64,000 nt of DNA from Nemophila menziesii. Its lineage: Eukaryota; Streptophyta; Magnoliopsida; Boraginales; Hydrophyllaceae. Within the stretch, counting starts at the first letter, position 1. Each line of letters starts with the position of its first letter. Position numbers and translations under genes: made by a program. The stretch spans positions 10,677,860 through 10,741,859 of the forward strand of contig JARWIR010000023.1 of the NCBI GenBank assembly GCA_029959085.1, given 5' to 3'. Shown in pieces: positions 9,790-21,989 of this stretch. The notes beneath the pieces are model-generated. The model saw only the letters and a program-made list of their open reading frames with translations. It made no database searches and had not been told where the DNA came from.

Positions 9790-12045
9790 AACATGTATTA
9801 TCTCCCCTAACATCCCAATATGTATATTAGTCTTTCAAACGTTGAAAGTGGCAATAGTCTTTAAGATTCTCAATTTTATCAATTTTGATACACGCCTACC
9901 ACAATTCTCTTTAGAAGTTCATGCGTTAAATTATTTTGGTGAAATATGATTAGTTTTGTCACCTTTATTATACTCTTCTTTTATTTGAACAATACGAGCA
10001 ACATTATTTTGGTACAATGTTTTTAAATTTTGTTTGCTTGGTAGATAACATTGTTTGTTAATATGTTGCAACAAAGATCTTAAAAAAATATTCTCAACTT
10101 GTTTCATGAAATACAAGGATACCGACATGATTTTAGGAAGTGATAGAAATAGTTTGCTTTGTAGAACTACATGATATTGTAGTACCTCCATAATTAAATA
10201 ATTACCCAGTATGGGATCTATTTTTATGTACATTAGATAAATAACCAACATTTGTGTATCTAGTTAACCATGTTTGTGAGTTTATTCAGTATAATAATTC
10301 TATTCAATGGTTCATCAAAAATTACAAATTACATATTTAACACCATCCTAATGTCTTTGTGTTGGTGAAAACTATATCATTTTAATAAATTTGCGGAGAA
10401 CTCTATCATGTTTTATATTGTTAACAAGATACATTAGGTCACTAATATCTCTTAGATATGGTACTACATGCTCAATAATCTCTTTATTATCTTCCGAAGA
10501 ACAAAAAAATAATTTTTTATATCAAAAAAATACACCACCATAGGAGAACTCAATGGTTGAGATTTACCCGTATTGAAATGTCTTACAACTTTCTAACAAT
10601 AAGTTGACTAATGGAAATTCTGAGATTTTTCTAATCGAATAAGTCGTATAAATATGTAGTCATTCTTTTGTGTTCTTCAAGATTCCCTATAATATTTAAA
10701 TCATCAAAATACAATACAAAAGAAATAACCCCAATCTTTAATTTTTTTAATAAATACACACGACCTTATAGGGTTTCATAATATAAATCATTTGCTCGTT
10801 GTGAATCTATACTTTTTATTTTTTAAGTTAGATGGTCAATACTCTCACTTTCTAAAATTGGTTTTTGGGTCTTTAACTCCTTGACATGGGTTTGAAGATT
10901 TTTATAAAATTCTTCTCCTTCTCTTGGTAAATCGTATCATCCAAGTACTCAAGAGTTGCACACATATTACACAAATTATGCATAAATATCTTTAAAAGTG
11001 ACAAATATAGAAAATTAGAGACTAAATGAGAAACTATCTAGATATTGAGAATAATCTCTAAAATAATTCCTAAATAACCTTAAAATTATGTCTCGTGACT
11101 AGATTAATCTATCATGTAACAAGCTATATCAGTGTTATTAAAATGTTATTCTTTAAGAATATTTGTTGTTAGACGATCATACCATATTCGTCCAAATTGT
11201 TGCAACACATACAAAGATATTCGCACTTTCATTGAATAATTTTCCTGGTTTTAAAATTGTTTGTCTCTTTTTAGTCCTTCTAGAGCTCTCATATGAATAT
11301 AATTAGTAACTGATCCATAAAGGTAAGTAAATACCACATCCATTAATCATATTTAATGGCCTCAAGAAATTGTCAGACTGATTAAAAACTAAATATAATT
11401 ACATCGACCACAGAAGTATATGTCTACTTTAAGACAATTACATGACTATGAGAGAAACATTTTTCTACAAGACATGACTTATATAATACAAATATATTGA
11501 TTTCATTTTGGTTTGGCACAGTTGTAACCAATAAGTTTTATATTTGTGGGTGTATGGACTATAAATCCAATAACTTTGCGTTTTGAAATAGACTTTATTT
11601 CTACTTGCATTTTATTTTTTGATGTTTGCATATCACATCTATGTTGACATTCTTATAGGAACTTGGTCCAAGATCCTCGTTTTCATTCATTAGATCAGCA
11701 TTTATTGTATTTTGCATATATTTCATCGATAATAATTTCATTTCGGTTTCATGTTTTTTTTCTTTAGCAACATAATTTATTGAGATATGATCATTTTATT
11801 GGTATATTCAGGTACCTAGAACTCTATTTGAGTTTCCTATTCATTATGTCTTGATGCCATAATTTTTTTTGATTATCTAAGAGTCTTACATTGCCAACTA
11901 TCTGATTTATATATTTCTTCTTTTTTGGATTTTTATCTTTGAGACCAACAATTCTACAACGTTTTCGACATGCGATAGACTTATAACAAGGTTGCTCATT
12001 TGGAACATCAATTTGAGCGAAAGTATTAATAGTTGGTGCATATTA
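9790..12045 (-). pseudogene. Decayed Ty1/copia retrotransposon pol
   Basis: Reading the minus strand from high to low coordinates gives pieces of a copia polyprotein in the right order. First come TFAQIDVPNEQ and GLKDKNPKKKK of the linker after integrase (about 12,045-11,890). NEDLGPSSYK (about 11,670) marks the start of the RT region. The RT catalytic box reads VLYFDDLNIIGN (about 10,700), followed by SQPLSSPMVV (about 10,550). RNase H retains YQNNVARIVQ, then KGDKTNHISPK (9,931-10,010). The C-terminal LPLSTFERLIYILG lies at about 9,810-9,860. Frames switch repeatedly and stops are frequent. A 106-codon open stretch at 9,931-10,251 is its longest. The element lies wholly within the A-only segment. 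Confidence 0.75.
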
Positions 12046-13400
12046 CTTGGTCACTTTATTTGTATGGGTAAATGCATTTCGAAATTACTTAGCAACCCTT
12101 TGAAAATGAATAATTTTCTATAACTTTTTTTTCTAATTTCTCATGCAAATATCAAAACTAAATAGATATGATGTATACAATGACAGTTTTAGATTTTCTT
12201 CTTTTGTTTTATCCCCCTAATCCTAGAAATATTATTTCATAAAAGCATTCATTGTCTTTCCAGACTTCTAGATATTATTTCTCCCCCCCAATAAAAGGTC
12301 AATATACAGTGTAACTGAAGGATCTTCATTTCCATCCATATATTCTTGATAAAAATAAAGAAAAAAGCATAAAAGGTTTTCTAGCACGACCCTACCTTAG
12401 TACCTTCCTTGATCGTATGAAATATTCCTTATTTGAAGACTACATTTATCCTAGTATTAACATGACGTCGTGTATTCTCATCATTCTAGACTTCACCACT
12501 ATTTGGGCGTGAGAAAAAGACATATTATACGGGTTCCATGATATGATTACACAAGATATATATCTTTGAGAGACGACACATCTTCATTTGTAAAGAATTG
12601 CCCCACACACAATAACATCATTACTGTATTTAAAAATAAAGGATCAAATCTTTGTATGATTTTTAATTCAATAGAATTTTTCTAGATCTTCAACTCCCTT
12701 GTATTCTTGATGGTGAAGCTTTAAGACGTTTTTCCGCACAAAGGATAATAATCTATTTTGGTGGTGTAGTTTTCTTTTGTGGAATACGGCCAAATAACAT
12801 TTTCATCTTCCTCCATCATATGGATGAAACTATGTTTGAAAAGTATCCTTATTTGCCCACTCCTACCCAATCGGGCATGTGACCATCATGCCATATAAAG
12901 TAGTAATTTCTTTTGCTAGAGTTGTTAGTATTTTGATAAAGATGCTGATTTAAAGTTGGTTTTTATGACATTTTTTAATATTCAATCAACTTTTTCAAGT
13001 TAGAGATTCCTTATTAATTTCCTATTCGTTGATCTTAGGTAGTTGAGAGTTTGTTTTTACATTATATTGACTTTTTTAGGTCATATTTCGAATGATCTAC
13101 ACATATTAAATGATCTTGTGAGCCGATAATTTTTTTTATATTCTATCGACTATTTTAGGTTTGGAATATATTGACCTAACCCAATACACTATTTTACATT
13201 CTTGAATATATTGTACTTTACATCTTACCAACTATTCCCCCATTTCCTAAGAACACCATAAGGCAACTCTGATAATATAAGGTATTTTAACAAATAATTT
13301 AGGGTCTAACCTAGGAAAATGCTTGATATTAGTGTCTAACTTGAAACCATACTCCAAAATAATCTGAGTACGATAATTTCTTTCACCCTTTCAAATGTAC
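12046..13400 (-). other. Probable gag/integrase part of the same copia element, too decayed to assign
   Basis: The minus strand continues without host-gene signals upstream of the recognisable copia pol. By position this should hold integrase and gag. I could not identify a zinc knuckle, the integrase DDE residues, a primer-binding site or LTRs. Confidence 0.25.
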
Positions 13401-14480
13401 ACAAAGCCAAATATGACTAATCTGATGACCTTCCAGTACACATACCATTGAACTCATTTGAACCTCATATATTTTGCAAGTACTTTCTCATCAACTACGT
13501 ACTTTCTCATCTCCGGTTATCACTGACGTGACTAGCATAATTAGTTCAATAACTTATAGTTGGTTATTTTCAACATGCAACTATCCTAAAGCCCAGTTCT
13601 CCTCCAACTGCGGATTTCTAACATTATATGTAGATCATATTCTCATTATGAAAGCATTTTCTCCAAATTTTTTCCTATATGTCCTGAAATACACTTCTCC
13701 AATCACGTTAAAACTATGCGAGATCTCAATGGTATTAAATTTGGTCACTAGAGCGAGATAATAGAGTACAAAAACTCACACTATCTATATACTTAGCCCA
13801 ATGACCTATCTGAGGCATCAACTACAATGATAAAAAAGTGCATGTATTGGGAAAAAAGGTGAGACCGAGATAAGTAATTAGACGGTGAATATTGCAAAAA
13901 CATCGTACCTTACTTTCGATCAAAATCAAAGAACTTTATCTTTACTTTCGAACGGCTTTTCATGCTTTGCCGAGCCTGCCCTAAAATAAGACACTACTTT
14001 TGAATCGAAGTGAGCAGCATCAAGATGGCACTCCAACACTCAGTATCATCATTCTTTCTATAATTATTACTTAACCTGAGACCTATCAAATATTAGCCGA
14101 CTGTATAATATGAAGAACTACTTTCGAGAAAGAGATAGAGTTTATGAGATGTTCCTTGAGTACTAATTTCTGCTATAGTGTAGGTTTTATATAGATGTCG
14201 AAGAAGTACGTTTTGTACTATTATTCTACATAATAAAGGGCAAGGATAAACATATCATAGTCGGTGGGAAAGTTTGAGATATCCAGTGAAGTATTTATGC
14301 GACCCTAAATTTTTACCCTTAGATAACTTGCGAAATATATGGTGGGCAGATTTTGACACTCCTCTTCCTCAGACAGATTTATCATAGTCTCGTCATACAT
14401 TTTTTATTCTTCGGTTTGGACCTTCCACACTTCTTTGGATTTTATTAGGTATTGGTGTCATATTTTGGTTTATCAAGTAT
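13400..14480. repeat. Non-coding dispersed repeat related to 27,580-28,800
   Basis: Several phrases recur in order in this stretch and in 28,150-28,700. Examples are the TTACTTAACCT then GACTATATAATA region (about 14,067-14,125 here, about 28,304-28,340 there), and the part near 14,340-14,470 against 28,590-28,690. The composition is less AT-rich than the flanks. It looks like an LTR or a small non-autonomous LTR element, but no ends were defined. Confidence 0.4.
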
Positions 14481-15104
14481 ATTGAGCTTTTATTGTCTGT
14501 AAATACCCATAAGATGGTACTTAAGAGGTATGGCATACATTCTTACATATTTTGTGTTATAGTCAAACCTAGTCTATATATATTTTCCTTGGAATTTGAT
14601 CATAATCCTGACTTGATTGCGTTCTATCAAGATGCATACCTCATTGTGGTCCTAATTTTTGTCTAATTTCAGAAGATTAGGATCTACAAAGGATGTTACC
14701 TACTTAAACACCATTAAAAATAAACACCTGATTTTTATTATTCATGTATTTCTATTAGCTTATGGTCCACGCTCAATAAATTGGTCGGTATATATGGTTT
14801 TGCTCATAAGCGTAAAGGAAATTAGTTGTTCATTTAAAACGATTATAAGTCTGAATATATTAACCCCATATACCACCTTAACAATAGGTGTTTAGTGGAT
14901 GTTACGTTTCTAAGCAATCATATTCTATTGAATAATTATTGATAGTACATTCCTCATTGTTTTACCATTTAATAGGTAAAAAAAGAAATTATAATCAATG
15001 TGACTGATGAATAAATACTAAGATATCTAAAACTAATTAATTGTTGTTGTAATTATCTATTAATCTTCCTATTTTACTTGGACTTTTCTTTTTCTAGTGT
15101 GATA
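14480..15104. other. Spacer without recognised features
   Basis: AT-rich sequence with a 78-codon open frame at 14,659-14,895 that matches nothing I know. The right limit is the junction with sequence shared by block B. Confidence 0.4.
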
Positions 15105-15519
15105 TTCAAAATTACTCAACCTTGTATTTTTTTACTGTTCCACCATGGGCCAAATTATCTTTGAGCTCGGGCTTACTTTTCTGGTCAACTTTGTGACTTC
15201 TAGTTATAGCTCAATGTTCAATCTTCCGATTCTTCCTTATCAACTATTGACAATAGTACTTTCTCACTCTAGATGCAATATCTACTTGGTAGGCTTATAT
15301 TATATGAAAGGGCTGGAATTTATCATTTACCTATAAACTCTACAATACTATAAAATAATAAGGTAATATAGCCATAACATATCCTACATAGGAGGCAAAT
15401 ATATTGTATTATCGGGTCAAAATAGCGATATAAGGAAATTGTTCTGCTAAATAAACTTATTAACCAACAACACAAAATATAGACTAGTGTAGAATAAATA
15501 AACTTATTAACGGTAATAA
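15105..15519. other. Sequence following the P2 pseudogene; two overlapping open frames of doubtful value
   Basis: The plus strand has 63 open codons (15,145-15,336), and the minus strand has a 99-codon frame overlapping the last P2 exon. Neither resembles the next PAA1 exons. The stretch is shared with block B from 15,105 onward. Confidence 0.3.
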
Positions 15520-16320
15520 ATTGACAAAACATTACCAGGACAACTGTTGGTATTGTTGGGCCAAGTACACATGGAAATTCAATAACATGAAAAAAATTAG
15601 AGTTATTAAAACAACTAAACACAAATAAAACATTCTCAACTTACTCTTATTTAGGAAACGTGACCTTACAAGAACACTAGAGAGATTTGTAACGCTAAAG
15701 GGACATGATTTCCTTGGTAAATACTAGTGGATATAATCTTGATTAAAAAAGGTTCCATACATTATTGTTGAAGTATAAAGTGTCATTACCCCGTAATTGA
15801 ACTGCCCAGCTATCAAAAAGGGAATTTACGCGTTTAAGAAGTGTATTAACTAAAGAAATTGAGGAGTTATTGGACCTTATCACCTAATCTTTGTAAATAA
15901 TCTTCTCTAGTTTTTGCTTCCTCTACTAATTGAACAATGTCTCCTATAGTTGTTTCTCCACCTGCCCTTCACACTTCAATTGTAAGTTTTTAATTTATGT
16001 TTATAATTCCTGCTGAAACTTTGGCCTATAGTATGAAAAATTTAATTAATTATGGAATACTACAGTAAATTGTAAATAGTACAAATTTACCCCACATAAT
16101 CTAGTGACATGTAGAGGATCTCTCGTATAACTTGACTCAACCAGTGTAATTCTACCAGATCTCATTATCCTATCTGCTGGTAATCCTAAGAAATGCAAAG
16201 TAGATGTGTCAAAAAAAGATAAGAAATAGCATTAATATATTTATGTACTCACCCAAGTAAAACCATGGTTTTGACTCAACCACTCTACTCATCCAGTCAA
16301 ATTTTTTGGGTTAGAAATAT
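15520..16320 (-). pseudogene. PAA1: PAA1/HMA6-type copper P1B-ATPase pseudogene P2 (partial)
   Basis: PAA1 pumps copper across the chloroplast envelope. On the minus strand, exons appear in order: a short piece ending FYLG at a GTGAG donor (about 16,255-16,310); VESSYTRDPLHVTRL, the decayed actuator TGEP region (about 16,090-16,165); SAGIININ, then GGETTIGDIVQLVEEAK (about 15,890-16,030); YGVMTLY and NHVPLALQISLVFL (about 15,665-15,810); and PCVLGPTIPTVVLV (about 15,523-15,575). The transmembrane metal site CPC is now FPC, and the actuator TGE is TRD. Stops interrupt several exons. The phosphorylation and ATP-binding domains are absent. It lies downstream of pseudogene P1 on the same strand, so the two probably began as a tandem duplication. 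Confidence 0.8.
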
Positions 16321-16329
16321 TTCTCAATA

Positions 16330-16870
16330 TATGGCTTGTGATATTCATATTATTTTTTATTAAATAGTGTATTATTATTAAATAGTAATTACTATTTATT
16401 AAAGTACGAAAAGGTAATCTCAATACTGTTTCCATATATTATGAATAATAATAAAATCCATTAATTGTAATCTCTACATGTAAGTAATTTATTTATTATT
16501 CAGCTATTGATAACACTTCCATGTATAGTATAATAAATATACACAATAAAATTTCATAATATAAATTTTGTTAGTTGTAAAACGCTCATATAACTATTGT
16601 CGCAAGTCTAAAGTAATGATGTAGACCTTGTAGTTACTTGAGGACAATATAAATGTTCAGTTAAACTTATAGGTTAAAGTATGAGATTATCTCTTACTTT
16701 TTTTCATATTGCTGTGATTTTTTAAAGGAAAAAATAAATTTGATTAAGTTAATGAACATTACGGTATTTGGTTACTTATTTTGGAAGAAACACATAACTC
16801 TTGACCATACATTTAATTATTGTTAATTGTTTAGAAATTATTACTAATAAGATGTTTTAGTTTATTTATC
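16330..16870. other. AT-rich spacer; contains the left limit of the A/C duplication
   Basis: No gene is seen. Similarity to block C begins at about 16,485 (C 31,901), at a TAATTTATTT run present on both sides. Confidence 0.6.
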
Positions 16871-16874
16871 AGTG

Positions 16875-17671
16875 ATGAAAATATTTTTTAAAAAGATACG
16901 ACCTAAAATTCAAGAGATCACCATCACGGTTGCCGAGTCTAGTGAGTTTCCTTCTATTAAGGTACGACATATTTAAACAGATTTAGAAGATAATTGTCAT
17001 TCAGATCTGATTTGAACAAAAAGATATTAGATTACTTTTAATCAATCTCGGTTTCTGCAATTGGAGTTTAATCCTAAGTATTGAGAAAATATTTGAAGAA
17101 TATATTTATGAAATGGTCTGAATCAACCATTTGTAGGAAAATTTAAACCAAAAGAATATGGTAAATAATTGTGCCGATTTTACCCAATTATGTACGAGAA
17201 ACATGGTACCTTATTTGTATATAGTCTTGCGACAAATAAGACTTATTTCTTGCGTTGTTATCTTTGTCGATCAGATAATAATGATCATCAAGGGGATGAT
17301 TGGTTTGTCATGGGTGAAATTTATAATTAGAAACATGCACTTGAGCGATTTATGCGCCATGAAAGGAAAGAATGTAGTGTCCATAATGAAGTGGTATTAA
17401 AGTGTACTTATACAATGAGACAAGATGGTCATATTGATGTTGCCTTTATTGGACAATCTAATGAAGTGCGATGGTGTTGATTATCTTTTACGACTAAGGT
17501 TATCTCTTCGTGGGAAGGATGAATTAGATGGTTTGAACAACCAAGTTAATTATCTCCAACATGTACACTTTTGAGCGGAAAATCGCGAAAAAGTAAAGAT
17601 AGTAACTTTCTAAAGGCTCTTGGAAATTTTCAACTTGTTTCACCCATGGTATAAAAGGATATTACAAAATG
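16875..17671 (+). pseudogene. hAT transposase remnant with TTF-type zinc finger
   Basis: An ATG at 16,875 opens MKIFFKKIRPK, resembling the basic start of plant TTF-type hAT-related transposases. Further on, frames read LNQPFVGKFKPKEYGK, RFYPI, then CYLCRSDNNDHQGDDWFV, HALERFMRHERKECSVHNE and later RLRLSLRGKDELDGLNNQ and LKALGNFQLVSPMV. These match in order the domain that precedes the hAT catalytic core. Stops and frame changes occur throughout; an 80-codon open frame at 17,158-17,400 is a shifted reading and not the protein. The catalytic DDE and dimerisation regions are missing. The end of the remnant forms the start of the 638-bp tandem repeat. The gene belongs to an old transposon copied with its surroundings. 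Confidence 0.65.
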
Positions 17672-18820
17672 TTTTTTTTTAAAATTAGTAACATAATTAA
17701 GCTTGATATTGTTACAGAGATCCAACGTAATAATCTAACCATGGTAAGAAAAGATGAGTTTTTTTTTAAAGTGGATTAGAATATTGTCTAACCAAATAAA
17801 GAATTAAAAAGGGGGTAAGAATTCCATTCTATATTGGATGGTCCAATATTAATATCATAACATTAATTATGTTGATAAAATACAAATTATTATATTAAGT
17901 ATGTAATCAATATAATTAGTTGTTGCATGACATAAACATGGGGTATGTGTCATAATACAAATTGTATTTGACCATCCAATAGTGGATGAAAGTATTTTCC
18001 ATTAAAAAGGTGAAACATAATTTCATGTTGAGTTTAAAGACTTTTAAAATTTATGCTACTCCCAGGAAAAAATTAATGTTAGAAATACCAATTTAAAATA
18101 ATACATAGTACTTTACTAGAACTATATTAGTCTAAAGATTCATCAAATCAAATGGTAGTTTAATATACCATAGAACATTCAATATGCTATTATCTAACAT
18201 GTACACTTTTGAGAGGAACATCGCGAAAAAGTAAAGATAGTAACTTTCTAAAGACTCTTAGAAATTTTTAACTTGTTTCACCCATGGTATTAAAGGATAT
18301 TACAAAATGTTTTTTTTTGAAATTAATAATATAATTAAGCTTAATATTGTTACAGAGATCCAAACTAATAATCTGATCCATGGTCTGAAGAAAAGATGAG
18401 TTTTTTTTAAAGTGGATTAGAATATTGTCTAACCAAATAAAGAATTAAAAAGGGGGTAAGAATTCCATTCTATATTGGATGGTCCAATATTAATATCATA
18501 ACATTAATTATGTTGATAAAACACAAATTATTATATTAAGTATGTAATCAATATAATTAGTTATTGCATGACATAAACATGGGGTATATGTCATAATACA
18601 ATTGGTATTTGACCATCCAATAGTGGATGAAAGTATTTTCTTTTAAAAAGGTGAAACATAATTTCATGTTGAATTTAAAGATTTTTAAAATTTATGCTAC
18701 TCCTAGGCAAAAATTAATGTTTGAAATACACATTAAAAATAATACATAGTACTTTACTAGAACTATATTAGTCTAAAGATGCATCAAATCAAATGCTATT
18801 TTAATATACCAGAGAACAAT
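17561..18820 (+). repeat. Two tandem units of a 638-bp repeat
   Basis: Units start at 17,561 and 18,199, each with ATGTACACTTTTGAG. A unit contains the tail of the hAT remnant, a homopolymer T run of variable length and a MITE-like inverted repeat. Block B has the same two units (60,311 and 60,949). Block C has three (32,979, 33,617, 34,260). The units differ from one another more than the same unit differs between blocks A and B. Confidence 0.9.
17812..18009. mobile_element. MITE-like inverted repeat inside the tandem unit
   Basis: A left arm with ATTCCATTCTATATTGGATG is mirrored on the minus strand by a right arm with TTTCATCCACTATTGGATGG, about 200 bp apart. The arms match at roughly seven bases in ten. 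The same structure sits in unit 2 (about 18,451-18,648), in the three block C units and in the two block B units. It was therefore present before the unit was tandemly repeated. No coding capacity and no clear target duplication. Confidence 0.5.
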
Positions 18821-18883
18821 CCGTACTCATAGAAATTTATGTTTTTATTCTTGGAAAGAAAGTTAATCCTCAAAAGTAATGAA

Positions 18884-21446
18884 TTAGTCATAACACCAAT
18901 AGATCAAAAAACGTATAAGCACTCCCGCAATAGATGGAGTTAGCATTGTTTTTGTTACCGACAATAAAATCCTATCTAATATTGGAGGAATCCCAACTTG
19001 CAATAAATAAATAATACATTTTTTTATGTTTGCACAAAACAACATTGTACAAAAATAAAACTTACTGTACTGTACGCGAATGCCCATAAAAGATTTTGCT
19101 TCAGGGTATTTATAGATAAATTTCTTAGCTCTAAAGCATCAAGTAAAAATTTAATACAAAATAGAATTGAGAATATTGGTTTAATAAGAATTAAATAAAT
19201 AATATAATTACTCACCTATGACCACTTATTATGCATTAATACAATGGACGAAGTTTCACTAGTAGCTCCGCCTCTTACATTGGCTACTCCGACATGGGAT
19301 GAAGCAGGGACATCAACGTCATTTATGCTATCACCTACCGTAGCTACAATATGACGATCCTCTTGAAGTTTGAGAATGAACTCCTTTTTCTCATTTGGTC
19401 TCACTTCATATATCACCTATATCTAAAATTCAATATCTATATATTTTCAAAAAATAAAAAAATTTAAAACATTTAACTTATTCTTGGAATACGAACAATA
19501 GAATTAACAAATTCAGTATCGTTTATTTTTCACCTGATAGTAAAGAAGTATTTAACTCTTTCTTAGTTAAGGATATAATAAAATGTCTTACATCTCATTT
19601 TATTTGATCCTCGACATACACTACACCAGCTAAAATAGTATCCACTCCAGTATAAACAACTTGATTGGTTTCTAAAATATTCATCTTCTTTAAATAGATT
19701 ATAATTTACCCATTCTTGCATAGTTAGAAATTTAAATTAGAAATGTTTTCATGCATGGTTTATAACTATTGACTTGTGTACCTTTCGACCCAACCTAAAG
19801 TACCAACTACAAACATAACATTTTTGTATTTTCAATTATAGCCACAACCCCAACTCTTCAGATTTATTACTTGCTCAGTAATAAGATATGAGTAATTAAA
19901 ATTACCTTTGCTATATGAAAATTTAAAGCTGCTTTTACAATTGCTTTTTTAATCGGAAAAATAGTATTAGCCTAAACACTAGCAACAAATTTCGAAAGAT
20001 CAACTTCGGAGCAAATAGTAGTCGACAAATAATCTGACCTATGCAACATAACACACTTACATTTCAGTATTATCTACCCTCAAACCAATAATTTTATAAT
20101 TATAGATTACGTAAAAGTAATACTATTTTCACATAATATTGAGTCATAGCTTTGGTACTACAGGTTTACCAGTAATAAGTGTTCCTCTCTTGTGAAATAC
20201 AATAGCATTTATATTCGAGAATTTACCTAGGATACTCCGTCATCGCCAAGTGAAGTTCCCACCTATAATAATTTAATATTAATAAAAAAATTAACATTAA
20301 TAAATTCAAAAAACATTTCCAAGGACAGTTGTTGGTATTTTTATGCCAAGTATACATGGACATGCAATAACCTGCAACATAACCAGAGTAATTAATTTAA
20401 CTAAACACAAACAAAACCTTCTTAATATACACTTATTAAGGACATGCAGCCTTACCAGAACACTACAATAGAGTTATGACGCTAAAGAGACGGGACTTCC
20501 TTGGTAAATAGTAGGGGGTATAATTTTGAACCAAAATGGTTCCAGAACACATATGTGGCAGCGAAAAGTGTCATTACCCTGTAAGTGAATTGCACATCTA
20601 CCTTAAAAACCATAATTTACTCGTTTAAGATGCGAATTAACAAAAAAATAGAAAAATAACTATTGGACATTATCAACTAATCTTTGTACATGAGCTTCTC
20701 TAGCTTGTGCTTCTTCTACTAATTGAACAATGTCTCTTATAGCTTTTTCGCCACCTGGTCTTCTAACTTCAACGATAGGTATTTCGTTTAAGTTTATACT
20801 TTTTACCAAAACTTCAACCTATAGTATGAAAAATTTAATTAATTACAAAATACTCCATATAAATAGTATATAGTACAATTTTACCTCAGGTAGTTTAGTG
20901 ACAGGTAGAGCCTCTCATGTAAGACTTGACTCATCCAGTACTTCTACATGATTTCACTATCATGTTTGCTTGAGTAATATATTAAGAAATGGAAAGAATA
21001 TGGGTAAAAAAAAAAGCATTATTATATTTATGTACTCACCCAGATAAAACAATGATCTTTTGACCCATCGAAAGACTACTACAAGGATCTTCCACAACCG
21101 TGTTCAAATCTTCTAAATCACAATTAACTTAAAGATGCCCTTTTGATGAAAAACATTAACTCAATAAGTCATATGACTCATAGTTTTAATCTTAGCGCTC
21201 CTTTCCAAATTTCAACCAAGTAATACAAATGCTATTAACACAATCAATTTCTCAAAGAAAGCTTTACACCCTTGTATAGTCGTGAAATTTAACAAAGTAA
21301 ATGAATGTAAAATAAAGAATATGCATAAAAAAGTTACAAGTTGAGATAAAAAGATGGGAGCTAACAACTAATGTTGATAAAATAATAAGACCAACTAAAA
21401 GTGTCATATTTCCCGTACCCAATCTTGTAAATAGTGATAGAGACAT
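18884..21446 (-). pseudogene. PAA1: PAA1/HMA6-type copper P1B-ATPase pseudogene P1 (about two thirds of the gene)
   Basis: Minus-strand exons follow PAA1 order: LGTGNMTLLVGLIILSTLVV (about 21,360-21,446); TVVEDPCSSLSMGQKIIVL ending at a GTGAGTA donor (21,040); DESSLT, EALPVTKLPE (20,885-20,945); KSINLNE then VEVRRPGGE and DIVQLVEEAQAREAHVQRL (20,670-20,820); VMTLFAATYVFWNHFGS (about 20,540); IACPCILG with CPC intact (about 20,350); GTSLG (about 20,265); AIVFHKRGTL, the phosphorylation loop (about 20,190); AIVKAA (about 19,940); VVYTGVD, VVYVEDQI (about 19,630); a SGEK loop (about 19,530); KLQEDRHIVATVGDSIND (19,216-19,409); LKQNLLWAFAY (about 19,090); and LTPSIAGVL near the C-terminus. The invariant DKTG is HKRG and GDGIND is GDSIND, and several stops are present. 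The transit peptide and metal-binding N-terminus were not found. It cannot form the phospho-enzyme. Confidence 0.9.
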
Positions 21447-21449
21447 GTA

Positions 21450-21980
21450 GTAGGAGTGGAATGTAATAAAAACTTGATTTTAAACTCAAACAAAACTCAA
21501 GCTAAATATAATATTACTAAATAAAACTCAAGACAACTAAATGTTGGCTTGACTAAATTTGTTTGCCCTAATTGCAGGTAAATGTTTTAGTGTAGTTGAT
21601 TTCTATTTCAACTTACTGGAAATACCAATTAAGATTTCTCGTACATAATCTTTAGAAGAGAGACAGATATGATGTTGATTAGTTCCTACACACTATCTGA
21701 TTGGTTATTAGGTTTCTATTGAAAGAAAATAAATTTTCACTTTTTGTGAAATATGTTTATTCAATATATATATAGAAAATATTACAAAATGAAATGAAAA
21801 GGGATAGTTAAAAATATTTAGTCAAATATTATATCCTCTATCGCTCACCTTTAAACTTAGTAGAATAAAAAAACTTGAGATTTGATAATTTTTTATTTAT
21901 AATTTGGCTTAAAAAACTCAAAACCCAAATCCTCTACCACCCAAACCTACATTGTGTTTTATTATTATTATAGTAAGCCC
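21450..21980. other. AT-rich spacer between divergent PAA1 remnant and a promoter-like region
   Basis: No exon or repeat recognised. Block C lacks 20,739-22,076, which includes this stretch. Confidence 0.5.
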
Positions 21981-21989
21981 ATTTTTTTA

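Larger units (their letters stand above)
8020..15104. other. A-only 7.1-kb segment absent from block B
   Basis: Block B passes directly from the equivalent of A 8,019 to that of A 15,105. The tetranucleotide ATAT is shared at both breakpoints in A and occurs once in B. The segment contains a gene fragment, a SINE-like sequence and a decayed copia element, all older than the junction. It does not itself have transposon ends. A deletion from B by microhomology is more likely than an insertion into A. Confidence 0.75.
1..21266. repeat. Segmental duplication block A (partner of block B)
   Basis: Bases 1-8,020 and 15,105-21,266 recur in the same order and orientation at 48,866-57,853 and 57,854-64,000, with only scattered substitutions and small indels by eye. 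The match begins at the first base of the window and ends at its last base, so the true limits are not visible. The middle part, 8,020-15,104, is absent from the other copy. Members carried by both copies are a MITE, a kinase pseudogene, an Ariadne pseudogene, two PAA1-like pseudogenes, a hAT remnant and a 638-bp tandem repeat. Confidence 0.95.

Noticed and set aside
13474..13761. Plus-strand frame with LYVDHILI, like a copia RT box
   Set aside because: A single short resemblance with no other RT motif, on the strand opposite to the decayed copia element; judged chance.
17158..17400. 80-codon open frame present in A, B and C
   Set aside because: The hAT zinc-finger protein is read in another frame over the same bases; this frame is a shadow.
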